DNA from: CADEED01 sp020442965
Lineage (GTDB): Bacteria > Pseudomonadota > Gammaproteobacteria > Steroidobacterales > Steroidobacteraceae
Direction: 5' to 3'
DNA length: 64,000 nucleotides
Assembly: GCA_041395525.1 (NCBI GenBank)
Contig: JAWLAH010000010.1
Location: forward strand, 27,949-91,948
Shown here: positions 27,218-35,682 of the stretch, one piece after another
How positions within the stretch are numbered: the first letter of the stretch is position 1
Layout: every line of letters starts with the position of its first letter
The notes under the pieces: model-generated
The model's input: only the letters and a program-made list of their open reading frames with translations
Told to the model about the DNA's origin: nothing
The model's database searches: none
Position numbers and translations under genes: made by a program

Positions 27218-28731
27218 ATGAGCAAGGCTGAATTCGTTCTGGCGCTCGATCAAGGCACGACAAGTTCGCGCTCCATCTTGGTCAATGGACGCGGCGAGAT
27301 AATCGCCAGCGCGCAGCAGGAATTGACGCAGTCATTTCCGCAACCGGGCTGGGTCGAGCACGATCCCAACGAGATCTGGTCGACTCAGGCGGCAACCATC
27401 GCCGCCGTACTCGCCAAAGCGAACGTCAGCGCCAAACAGTTAGCGGCCGTCGGCATCGCCAATCAGCGCGAAACGACCGTGCTGTGGGACCGTGCCACGG
27501 GGCAGCCGATCGCGCCGGCCATCGTCTGGGCGATGAAGGTATCGTCGCCTCTGTGACTGGCTGCGCGCAGCGGGTTACGAGCCTGAGATCATGCGCCGCA
27601 TCGGGATTGTTGCTCGATCCGTATTTCTCGGCCACCAAACTCGCATGGCTGCTCGATGAATTCCCCGGTGCCCGTCAACGCGCCGAACGCGGCGAACTGG
27701 CGTTCGGCACGGTTGATTCCTGGCTCGTCTACAGGCTGACGAAGCATCTTGACCATGTCACCGACGCGACCAATGCCAGTCGCACGCTATTGGCCAATCT
27801 AACGACTCATGCCTGGGACCCCGAGATGCTGGCACTGTTCGGGGTACCGGCCGCGTGTCTGCCACGGATCGTCGACTCCGTCTGCCCAACCGCCGGGCTG
27901 GTCGCGGAGATTGCGGGCGTTGGCGTACCGGTCACCGGAATCGCAGGCGACCAGCAAGCGGCGTTGTTCGGCCAGGCTTGTTTTGAACCTGGCATGGCCA
28001 AGAACACCTACGGAACAGGATGCTTTCTGTTGGCGAATACCGGCGCGATACCGCAGCACTCACAACATCGATTACTCACGACGGTCGCCTGGCAAATCGC
28101 GCGCGAGCGCCGCTACGCACTAGAAGGCAGCGTGTTCGTCGGCGGCGCAGTCGTGCAATGGTTGCGCGACGGCCTTGGGTTCATCCGTCATGCCGCTGAC
28201 ATCGAGGCGCTCGCCGCAACCGTGCCCGACAGCGATGGCGTCTACTGCGTCCCGGCGTTCACAGGTCTCGGCAGCCCCTACTGGGATCCGCATGCCCGCG
28301 GCGCGTTCTTTGGATTGACCCGCGGCTCGACCCGCGCGCATCTCGCCCGTGCAGCCCTCGAGAGCATCGCCTTTCAAAGTGCCGATTTGTTGACTGCCAT
28401 GCAGGCTGACAGTGGCGAACCGATCACCGAACTGCGCGTCGACGGCGGTGCCAGCACTAACAATCTGCTGATGCAGTTTCAGGCAGACGTTCTCGGCGTT
28501 CCCGTGGTGCGGCCCCGCCACCCTGAGACAACCGCCCTCGGCGCCGCCTATCTCGCCGGCCTGGGCGTCGGGTTCTGGCCATCGCTCGATGCGATCGGCG
28601 CCATCTGGCAGACCGAGCGGCGCTTCGACCCCCAGATCGGCCGGCCCGAGGCGCGCGCGCGGATGGCCAGTTGGGCGCGCGCCGTCGAACGCACGCGCGG
28701 TTGGTCGCACGCACCGGCGCCCAGCGTTTAG
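27218..28731 (+). CDS. glpK: Glycerol kinase, with frameshifts
   Basis: Phosphorylates glycerol to glycerol 3-phosphate, the substrate of the neighbouring glpD. The N-terminus FVLALDQGTTSSRSI and GIANQRETTVLWDRATGQP are intact up to about codon 107. Between about 27535 and 27600 the conserved protein changes frame twice: one frame encodes CDWLRAAGYEPEIMRR, and the next resumes at GLLLDPYFSATKLAWLLDE and runs cleanly to the stop. Total length fits the roughly 500-residue family. It is divergent from glpD with about 100 bases between. Confidence 0.88.
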
Positions 28732-28740
28732 ACTCCCCCT

Positions 28741-29715
28741 ATGAAAATTCTGGTGATCTTCTTGGCTGTTCTGACCGTCGCGCTCGGCACGTATTCCTGG
28801 CGAAGTCGGCAAGCCGTGCACGCGGCCGGCGAGCGGCTCACGGCCGAACTGGCGCAGCGCAAATTACTCGAGCAGCGACTCGAGCAGCTGGAAGAGTCCC
28901 TAACAACCTGGGCAACGCCGGCCCCGCTTCCGCCGCGCAACAACCCGCCGCCACCGGCGCCACCTGCTACGGCGTCGAGCGTCGCGAGCGATGCGGTCGA
29001 TGCGGCGGCCACCGAACGGCGCTTCGTGGCCGATATCCTGACGAACCCGCAGCGGCGTGACGCGTACATGGCGCAGCATCGAATGATCGCGCGCCTGCAA
29101 TACGGCGAGTTCATCAAGCGGCTCGATCTGAGTCCGGCTGACGTGGATGCCCTGGTCGAGATACTGGCCCAGCGGCAAATGGCGATGCTCGGCCGAAATC
29201 TGGGCGTGCAACCGGCCGACCCGGCCACGATGAGCCGGCAAGTCGCCGATCTCGATGCGGCCGAGGCGAGCGACATCGCAGCGCTCCTGGGTGCGGACAA
29301 AGCGGAGCGCTTCGCCAACTACCGCAGCACACTCCAGGAACGCTCGATACTGACGCCCCTCGTGCAGGAGCTGGACCTGGCGCGCAAACCACTCAAGCCT
29401 GAGCAGGTCGATGAGCTGGCCCGCATACTGAAACAGGAAACCGGCGCCATGCGCGAGAAGATGCCAATCGCGCCGGCGACTTTCGCCAACGGTCCGAATG
29501 AAAATCAGGCGAGCCGACCCTCCGCCAGCGCCCAACGCGCCTACGCCAAGGAGGTACTGGACTGGCAGCTGGAGCTCAACCAGCGCATTGCGGATCGTAC
29601 CGCGCAGCTACTGACACCGGAACAACAGATGCGCTTCGTCGCGAGCCAGCAGCAACAGATTGAGCTGCAGCGCCTCAGCATGGCACTGATCGAGCCGGAC
29701 ACGCCCGCTAACTAA
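28741..29715 (+). CDS. Hypothetical protein with N-terminal membrane anchor and coiled coil
   Basis: Not recognised. The 324-residue product has an N-terminal hydrophobic segment (about residues 2-19, MKILVIFLAVLTVALG) that could be an anchor or uncleaved signal. A glutamine/glutamate-rich coiled coil follows to about 55, then a proline/alanine linker (PRNNPPPPAPPA), then a mostly helical region rich in Q, E, R and L. It starts ten bases after glpK and its end overlaps the convergent dnaJ stop by eight bases. The layout suggests a periplasmic or membrane-tethered helical protein; function cannot be assigned. Confidence 0.8.
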   Translation: MKILVIFLAVLTVALGTYSWRSRQAVHAAGERLTAELAQRKLLEQRLEQLEESLTTWATPAPLPPRNNPPPPAPPATASSVASDAVDAAATERRFVADILTNPQRRDAYMAQHRMIARLQYGEFIKRLDLSPADVDALVEILAQRQMAMLGRNLGVQPADPATMSRQVADLDAAEASDIAALLGADKAERFANYRSTLQERSILTPLVQELDLARKPLKPEQVDELARILKQETGAMREKMPIAPATFANGPNENQASRPSASAQRAYAKEVLDWQLELNQRIADRTAQLLTPEQQMRFVASQQQQIELQRLSMALIEPDTPAN

Positions 29716-30844
29716 CGTCGCCCATAAAGAAGCGCTTGACGCCCTCGAAGAAACTGGCTTCACGCGGCGCGTGACTCTGGCCATCAGCGTGTAACGACTC
29801 GTCGAACTCACGCAACATCTCGCGCTGCTCGCTCGACAGATTGACCGGCGTTTCGACGACGACGCGACAAAACAGATCGCCCCGCGGTCCGCCGCGCACG
29901 GGTTTCACGCCTTTGTCGCGCAATCGGAACACGCGACCCGATTGTGTCTCGGCCGGCACCTTCAAGGACACTTTGCCATCGAGCGTCGGCACTTCAACGG
30001 TGCCGCCCAACACTGCGGTAGCAAAACTGACCGGCACCTCACAGGACAAATGCTCGCCATCACGCTCGAAAATCGCGTGCTCGCGCACGTGCATTTCGAC
30101 GTACAGATCGCCCGGCGGCCCGCCGTTACGGCCCGCCTCACCTTCGCCACTCAGGCGAATGCGATCGCCGGTGTCCACGCCCGCCGGCACTTTGACCGAT
30201 AACTGCTTGCTGCGCCGAATGCGCCCCTGACCGAGGCAGGTATCGCAGGGATTCTTGATGACTTTGCCGATGCCACGGCAGCGTGGACACGTTTGCTGCA
30301 GCTGGAAGAAGCCTTGCGAGATCCGCACCTGCCCTTTGCCGCCGCAGGTATCACAGGTTTCGGGTTTGTGTCCCTTGGCCGCACCACTGCCGCCGCAGGT
30401 ATCGCATTCGAACAGCTTCTGCACCTGGATCTCGACGGTCGAGCCGAATACGGCCTTGTCGAGATCCAGCTCGAGGTCGTACTTGAGATCGGCACCGCGA
30501 AAGACCTGCTGCCGCCCCCCAGAGCCGCGGCGACCACCGCCGAAAATATCGCCAAAGACATCGCCGAAGATATCGCTGAACGCATCGCCACCGCCGCCAC
30601 CACCGTGCCGTCGGGTCGCATCGACGCCGGCATGGCCATGCTGATCATAGGCAGCACGGGTATGCGCCTCAGACAGCACCTCGTACGCTTCTTTGGCTTC
30701 TTTGAACTTTGCTTCGGCCTCCGCATCATCCGGGTTGCGATCCGGATGAAATTTCATCGCGAGTCGCCGATACGCCTTTTTGATATCGGCCTCGCTCGCC
30801 GTGCGGGGCAGATCGAGAACCTTGTAATAGTCGCTTTTACTCAT
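29708..30844 (-). CDS. dnaJ: Chaperone protein DnaJ
   Basis: Hsp40 co-chaperone that stimulates DnaK ATPase and delivers substrates. The 378-residue product has a J domain with HPD (KFHPDRNPDD), a Gly/Phe-rich linker (GGGGGGDAFSDIFGDVFGD), four zinc-finger repeats CDTCGGSG, CDTCGGKG, CPRCRGIG and CDTCLGQG, and the C-terminal substrate-binding domain. The start ATG 30842-30844 gives MSKSDYYKVLDL. It lies 98 bases downstream of dnaK, with a hairpin between. Confidence 0.98.
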   Translation of the reverse strand: MSKSDYYKVLDLPRTASEADIKKAYRRLAMKFHPDRNPDDAEAEAKFKEAKEAYEVLSEAHTRAAYDQHGHAGVDATRRHGGGGGGDAFSDIFGDVFGDIFGGGRRGSGGRQQVFRGADLKYDLELDLDKAVFGSTVEIQVQKLFECDTCGGSGAAKGHKPETCDTCGGKGQVRISQGFFQLQQTCPRCRGIGKVIKNPCDTCLGQGRIRRSKQLSVKVPAGVDTGDRIRLSGEGEAGRNGGPPGDLYVEMHVREHAIFERDGEHLSCEVPVSFATAVLGGTVEVPTLDGKVSLKVPAETQSGRVFRLRDKGVKPVRGGPRGDLFCRVVVETPVNLSSEQREMLREFDESLHADGQSHAPREASFFEGVKRFFMGDVS

Positions 30845-30864
30845 GCTCGCTCGGAAACAGCAAA

Positions 30865-30893
30865 GCCGCCGGGCCTCAGGGAAACCCGGCGGC
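30865..30893 (-). terminator. Hairpin between dnaK and dnaJ
   Basis: GCCGCCGGG and CCCGGCGGC form a perfect nine-pair stem with an 11-base loop. On the minus strand it is followed by TTTGCTGTTT, a weak and interrupted T-run. It could act as a partial terminator or mRNA stabiliser, letting more DnaK than DnaJ be made; it is not a canonical strong terminator. Confidence 0.45.
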
Positions 30894-30942
30894 TGCATCC
30901 ACGTGTCTGACTGCTAGTGCCTGCGCAGTGCCGCCGGTAACA

Positions 30943-32886
30943 TCAAGAAGCCTTCTTGTCGTCCTTCACTTCTTCGAATTCGGCGTCCACGACGTTGTCA
31001 TCATGCCCGCCGCTCCCGGCGCTACCGGCCGCCGCGCCCTGGGCACCGGCGTCGCCGCCGCCCTCGGCCGCACCCGCATAGGCCTGCTGCGCGATGGCAG
31101 CGGACGCTTGCGCGAGCGCCTCGGATTTCTTGTCGATCGCGGCCTTGTCATCACCCTTCATCGCCGTGCGCAAATCCGACACGGCCGATTCAACCTTGGC
31201 GCGCTCGCCACCGTCGATCTTCTCGCCCAGGTCCTTGAGCGATTTCTCGACACCGTGTAACAACTGATCGGCGCGATTGCGAGAATCGACGAGCTCGCGG
31301 AACTTGCGATCCTCCTCCGCGTGCGCCTCGGCGTCATTCACCATGCGCTTGATCTCATCCTCGGACAAGCCCGAAGACGCCTTGATGATGATCTTCTGCT
31401 CCTTACTCGTTGCCTTGTCCTTGGCGGACACGTGCATGATGCCATTGGCGTCGATATCGAAAGTGACCTCGACCTGCGGCATGCCGCGCGGCGCCGGCGG
31501 AATGTCCGCCAGATCAAACTTGCCTAACAATTTATTGTCCGCTGCACGCTCACGCTCGCCCTGCAGCACGTGAATGGTCACCGCGGTCTGGTTGTCTTCG
31601 GCTGTCGAGAACGTCTGCGACGCCTTGGTCGGAATCGTGGTGTTCTTTTCGATCAGCTTGGTCATCACGCCGCCCAGCGTCTCGATACCCAGCGACAGCG
31701 GCGTGACGTCGAGCAGCAACACGTCCTTGACCTCGCCGGCGAGCACGCCGGCCTGGATTGCCGCGCCAACGGCCACGGCCTCGTCCGGATTCACGTCCTT
31801 GCGTGGCTCCTGTCCGAAGAACTCTTTCACATGCTTCTGCACCAGGGGCATGCGCGTCTGGCCACCGACGAGGATGACCTCGGCAATGTCCTGCGTACCG
31901 ATGCCCGCGTCCTTCAGGGCCACCCGGCACGGCTCCATCGTCCGCTGCACCAGCGACTCGACTAACGACTCGAGCTTGGCACGCGTGAGCTTGATGTTGA
32001 GATGCTTCGGACCCGAGGCATCCGCCGTGATGTACGGCAGGTTGATATCCGTCTGCTGACTCGATGACAGCTCGATCTTGGCCTTCTCGGCCGCTTCCTT
32101 CAGGCGCTGCATCGCAAGCGGATCCTTGCGCACATCGACTCCGGATTCCTTCAAGAATTCGTCGCCGAGGAAATTGATGATCTTGAGGTCGAAATCCTCA
32201 CCACCCAGGAACGTATCACCGTTGGTTGCCAACACCTCGAACTGACGCTCGCCGTCGACTTCCGCGATTTCGATGATCGAGACGTCGAAGGTTCCACCAC
32301 CCAGGTCGTAGACGACGATCTTGCGATCCTTGCCAGCCTTGTCGAGGCCATAGGCCAACGCTGCCGCAGTGGGCTCGTTGATGATGCGCTTGACCGTGAG
32401 ACCCGCGATACGCCCGGCATCCTTGGTCGCCTGCCGCTGCGAATCGTTGAAGTAAGCGGGGACCGTGATAACGGCTTCGGTGACTTCTTCGCCGAGAAAG
32501 TCCTCAGCGGTCTTTTTCATCTTCATCAGGACGCGCGCCGACACCTCGGGCGGGGCCATCTTCTTGCCCTGCGCCTCGACCCAAGCATCGCCGTTGTCGT
32601 TCTTCACGATCGTGTAGGGCACCATCTTGGCGTCCTTTTGCACGACTTCGTCGTCGTACTTGCGGCCGATGAGCCGCTTGACGGCGTAGAGCGTGTTGTG
32701 CGGATTGGTAACCGCCTGACGCTTGGCCGACTGGCCGACCAGCACCTCGTTGTCCTTCGTGAACGCGACGATCGACGGCGTCGTGCGATCGCCCTCGCTG
32801 TTCTCGACGACCCGTGGCTTGCCGCTGTCCATGATCGCGACACACGAATTCGTGGTCCCGAGATCGATGCCGATTACCTTACCCAT
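30943..32886 (-). CDS. dnaK: Chaperone protein DnaK
   Basis: Hsp70 chaperone. The 647-residue product starts MGKVIGIDLGTTNSCVAIMD, has the phosphate-binding motif VYDLGGGTFDVSI, VGGQTRMPLVQKHV, the inter-domain linker DVLLLDVTPLSLGIETLGG, and an acidic C-terminal tail. The ATG is at 32884-32886; a longer upstream reading has no similarity. It lies between grpE and dnaJ in the usual order, with its own heat-shock-like promoter candidate upstream. Confidence 0.98.
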   Translation of the reverse strand: MGKVIGIDLGTTNSCVAIMDSGKPRVVENSEGDRTTPSIVAFTKDNEVLVGQSAKRQAVTNPHNTLYAVKRLIGRKYDDEVVQKDAKMVPYTIVKNDNGDAWVEAQGKKMAPPEVSARVLMKMKKTAEDFLGEEVTEAVITVPAYFNDSQRQATKDAGRIAGLTVKRIINEPTAAALAYGLDKAGKDRKIVVYDLGGGTFDVSIIEIAEVDGERQFEVLATNGDTFLGGEDFDLKIINFLGDEFLKESGVDVRKDPLAMQRLKEAAEKAKIELSSSQQTDINLPYITADASGPKHLNIKLTRAKLESLVESLVQRTMEPCRVALKDAGIGTQDIAEVILVGGQTRMPLVQKHVKEFFGQEPRKDVNPDEAVAVGAAIQAGVLAGEVKDVLLLDVTPLSLGIETLGGVMTKLIEKNTTIPTKASQTFSTAEDNQTAVTIHVLQGERERAADNKLLGKFDLADIPPAPRGMPQVEVTFDIDANGIMHVSAKDKATSKEQKIIIKASSGLSEDEIKRMVNDAEAHAEEDRKFRELVDSRNRADQLLHGVEKSLKDLGEKIDGGERAKVESAVSDLRTAMKGDDKAAIDKKSEALAQASAAIAQQAYAGAAEGGGDAGAQGAAAGSAGSGGHDDNVVDAEFEEVKDDKKAS

Positions 32887-32926
32887 GTCAGTCTCACTCC
32901 AAAAAATTCTTAGCCGACTTGCTGCT

Positions 32927-32956
32927 CTATGTGCGTCCAAAGACTCGCGTTTCAAG
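32927..32956 (-). promoter_or_regulatory. Candidate sigma-32 promoter of dnaK
   Basis: On the minus strand CTTGAAA (32950-32956) is an exact match to the sigma-32 -35 consensus. CGCACATAG follows after about 14 bases and partly matches the CCCCATnT -10 element. It lies about 40-70 bases before the dnaK start in an 83-base gap after grpE. Confidence 0.5.
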
Positions 32957-32969
32957 CACCGCGCTACTG

Positions 32970-33506
32970 CTAGTCTCGAGCGACCACCACGCGAGCGGGC
33001 CGCAGCAGGCGCCCGTTCAGTAGGTAGCCGCGCTGCACGACTGCCAGCACGGTACCCGGGGGCGCGCCGTTCGCTGGCTGAGTCATCATCGCCTCATGCA
33101 CCTCCGGGTCGAATGGCGTACCGAGCGGATCGATCGTTTCAATCTGGTTTTTTTCGAAAGCCTTCTCCAGGAGGCGCAAGGTCGCGCTCTGTCCTTCGAT
33201 CAGACTCGCCGCATCGGCCGTCTCGGCGCTCTGCACGCCAAGTTCCAGGCTGTCCTTTACGTCGATCAGTTCCTGAGCGAATCGTTCGATGCCAAACTGC
33301 CGCGCTGCTTCCACATCTCGCGCCGCGCGCTTGCGGATGTTATCGATCTCCGCCAGCGACCGCAGGTACTGATCCCAATGGCTCTTGGCGCGCTCCTCGG
33401 ATGCCGCGAGCTCTGCTTTCAACTGCTCGTGTTCGACCAACTCAGCCGCGGTCTCTGGCAGCACGGCCGTCTTGTCGTCGTCTACCCCAGATCCGGATAC
33501 CGTCAT
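32970..33506 (-). CDS. grpE: Nucleotide exchange factor GrpE
   Basis: Releases ADP from DnaK. The 178-residue product has a polar N-terminus, a long helical coiled-coil region (HEQLKAELAASEERAKSHWD, then RDVEAARQFGIERFAQELI) and the C-terminal beta domain with HEAMMTQPANGAPPGTVLAV and GYLLNGRLLRPARVVVA, the GrpE signature. It is 83 bases upstream of dnaK and 107 bases downstream of hrcA. The gap before it is AT-rich and contains CTTGAA, a possible heat-shock -35 box without a clear -10. Confidence 0.97.
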   Translation of the reverse strand: MTVSGSGVDDDKTAVLPETAAELVEHEQLKAELAASEERAKSHWDQYLRSLAEIDNIRKRAARDVEAARQFGIERFAQELIDVKDSLELGVQSAETADAASLIEGQSATLRLLEKAFEKNQIETIDPLGTPFDPEVHEAMMTQPANGAPPGTVLAVVQRGYLLNGRLLRPARVVVARD

Positions 33507-33613
33507 CCGTTCACCTCGCGTTAAGAAAAATCAGATACTTATGATATAATTCAAGAAATTACCTGCACAGATTACCCATGCATGCGCGTGATTTGGGGAC
33601 ATCGGCGAAGAAT

Positions 33614-34672
33614 TCAAGAGCGTCGCGACAGCGCTGCTCCGAGCAATTTGGCCGAGAGATCGACGATCGGAATGACGCGCTCGTACGCCATCCGCGTCGG
33701 GCCAATGACACCGACCACGCCGAGCACCTCGCTATCGGAGCTATACGGCGCCGTGACGACGCTGCAATCGTCGAGGATCTGATAGCCCGATTCCTGACCG
33801 ATAAATATGTGCACCCCCTCCGCGGTCAAGCTGTGATCGAGCAAGTGCAGAATGTCCCGCTTCTCGGTAAAGGCTTCGAATAACCGTCGTAGCTTGTCAA
33901 CCGAGCCAAGCTCGCCAACGCTCATCAGGTTGGTCTCACCGGCCATCACGTATTCGAGCTCGCGCTTGCCATCGTCTTCGAAAAGGCGGTCAGCCACAGC
34001 GATCGCGTCCTGCATCAGACGATTCATCGACTCGCGGGCCTCGTGCATCTGCCGCAGTATCTCCTGGCGCACCTGCGCGAGCGTGCGCCCGCGCACCTGC
34101 TCGTTGAGAAACGCAGCCGCGCCGCGCAGTTCGTCGGGCGAGTAATAGCGCTCCAGCTGAATGATGCGGTTCTGCACCTCGCGGTCATCGAATACGAGTA
34201 CGACCAGGGCCCGGTTCTCCGAGAGTGGCACGAACTCGATCTGCGTGATCGATGCCTGGCGCGCTCGCGGTAATGTCACCACCCCCGCCAGCCGGGTGAC
34301 GCTCGATAACAACGTGGACGCCGCGGCCACCAGCGCTTTGGAATCCTCACCGCCTGTCACGAATCGTGCCCGCAATTGCTCCACCACATCGTCGGACAAG
34401 GTGCGGCCGGACTTGAGGATGGAATCGACAAAGAATCGGTAGCCCTTGTCGGTCGGCACACGACCGGCGGAGGTGTGCGGCGACGTGACGAAACCAAGCT
34501 GCTCGAGATCGGCGACGATATTGCGAACGGTAGCCGACGAGAGTTGCAAGCCCGAGTCGCGCGTGAGAGCACGGGATCCGACCGGCTGCCCGTCGCGGAT
34601 ATAGCTTTCGATCAGTACCGTGAGAAGGTGCTGCTCGCGCTCTTTGAGGTCGTCGGGAGTCTCGTTCGGCAT
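33614..34672 (-). CDS. hrcA: Heat-inducible transcription repressor HrcA
   Basis: DNA-binding repressor of chaperone operons that normally binds CIRCE elements and senses GroEL availability. The 352-residue product has an N-terminal winged helix (REQHLLTVLIESYIRDGQPV, SSATVRNIVADLEQLGF, HTSAGRVPTDKGYRFFVD) and a GAF-like C-terminal domain ending GVIGPTRMAYERVIPIVDL. Co-occurrence with a sigma-32-like promoter suggests dual heat-shock control. I saw no CIRCE inverted repeat in this cluster, so its targets probably lie elsewhere, for example at groESL. Confidence 0.96.
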   Translation of the reverse strand: MPNETPDDLKEREQHLLTVLIESYIRDGQPVGSRALTRDSGLQLSSATVRNIVADLEQLGFVTSPHTSAGRVPTDKGYRFFVDSILKSGRTLSDDVVEQLRARFVTGGEDSKALVAAASTLLSSVTRLAGVVTLPRARQASITQIEFVPLSENRALVVLVFDDREVQNRIIQLERYYSPDELRGAAAFLNEQVRGRTLAQVRQEILRQMHEARESMNRLMQDAIAVADRLFEDDGKRELEYVMAGETNLMSVGELGSVDKLRRLFEAFTEKRDILHLLDHSLTAEGVHIFIGQESGYQILDDCSVVTAPYSSDSEVLGVVGVIGPTRMAYERVIPIVDLSAKLLGAALSRRS

Positions 34673-34700
34673 GATCCATGTCAGTCAGGAGACTGCCGTC

Positions 34701-34730
34701 AAACTACCCAAGACGACAGCTTGCAGTCAA
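34701..34730 (-). promoter_or_regulatory. Candidate promoter of hrcA
   Basis: On the minus strand TTGACT and TAGTTT are separated by 18 bases, a reasonable sigma-70-type pair, about 30 bases before the hrcA start in the 107-base divergent gap with nadK. A single CCTTGAC could also be read as a weak heat-shock -35 box. Confidence 0.35.
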
Positions 34731-34779
34731 GGAACTATCGCATCGTTCCACGGCGAGCGGCCGCATGCTACAAAGCACT

Positions 34780-35676
34780 ATGACAATCATCGAAACCACG
34801 TGCTCGATTGTCGGCCGATTCGCCGATGAGCGCGTTGCCGAATCCGCGCGCATCCTGATCGAGCACTTGTCAGAACGGGCGATCCGTCCGCGGATTGCCC
34901 TCGGCAGCGAACTCGCCCTGCCGCCCGACTTGCAGATCGAACGCGTGCCGGAAAGTCAACTCGCCGATGGCGCCAAGCTGATGGTCGCGATCGGCGGCGA
35001 CGGTACTCTGCTCTACGCGGCACGACTCGTTGCGGACAAGGATGTACCGCTGATCGGGATCAATCGCGGGCGCTTGGGCTTCCTCACCGACGTCTTGCCG
35101 CAGGACATGATTGCCTCCGTCGACGCGGCACTCGCGGGCAAAAGCGAGGTCGACGAACGGCCGCTGCTCGAGGCGCGGTTGCTGAGACCCGGTCGAGGGG
35201 AGAGTCGGATCCTGGCGCTCAACGACGTCGTCGTGCAAAAGGTGGAAACCGGGCGCATGCTGGACTTCGAGACCTGGATTGACGGCGTATATGTCAATAA
35301 TCACGGCGGCGACGGCCTCGTTGTCGCGAGCGCCACCGGGTCGACTGCGTACGCGCTCTCCTGCGGTGGGCCGATCATCTCGCCGCACCTCGATGTATTG
35401 GTCGTGGCGCCCATTTGCCCGCATACGCTGTCCGATCGACCGATCGTCATCTCGGCCAACAGCGTGGTCACGGTCACACTCATCGAGCGGTTCGAAGCAC
35501 GCGCGCAAGTGACCTGCGACGGCGTGGTAGCCGGCGACTTTCTGCCCGGTGATCGGCTCGAAATTCATCGTTCGAGGCGCAAAATACGGCTGCTGCACCC
35601 GGCCGGTTTCGAGTATTACCGTCTGCTTCGTTCCAAGTTGCACTGGGGTCGCGGCGCCTATGACACGATCGAGTAG
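34780..35676 (+). CDS. nadK: NAD kinase
   Basis: Phosphorylates NAD to NADP. The 298-residue product has the GGDGT motif in VAIGGDGTLLYAARL, GINRGRLGFLTD, and ASATGSTAYALSCGGPI, all diagnostic of the family. The start ATG 34780-34782 gives MTIIETTCSIVGRFAD; an in-frame ATG five codons upstream is possible. It is divergent from hrcA and six bases upstream of recN, a conserved pair. Confidence 0.97.
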   Translation: MTIIETTCSIVGRFADERVAESARILIEHLSERAIRPRIALGSELALPPDLQIERVPESQLADGAKLMVAIGGDGTLLYAARLVADKDVPLIGINRGRLGFLTDVLPQDMIASVDAALAGKSEVDERPLLEARLLRPGRGESRILALNDVVVQKVETGRMLDFETWIDGVYVNNHGGDGLVVASATGSTAYALSCGGPIISPHLDVLVVAPICPHTLSDRPIVISANSVVTVTLIERFEARAQVTCDGVVAGDFLPGDRLEIHRSRRKIRLLHPAGFEYYRLLRSKLHWGRGAYDTIE

Positions 35677-35682
35677 TTACCC

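Noticed and set aside
33507..33613. CIRCE operator between hrcA and grpE
   Set aside because: No TTAGCACTC...GAGTGCTAA repeat is present, even allowing several mismatches.
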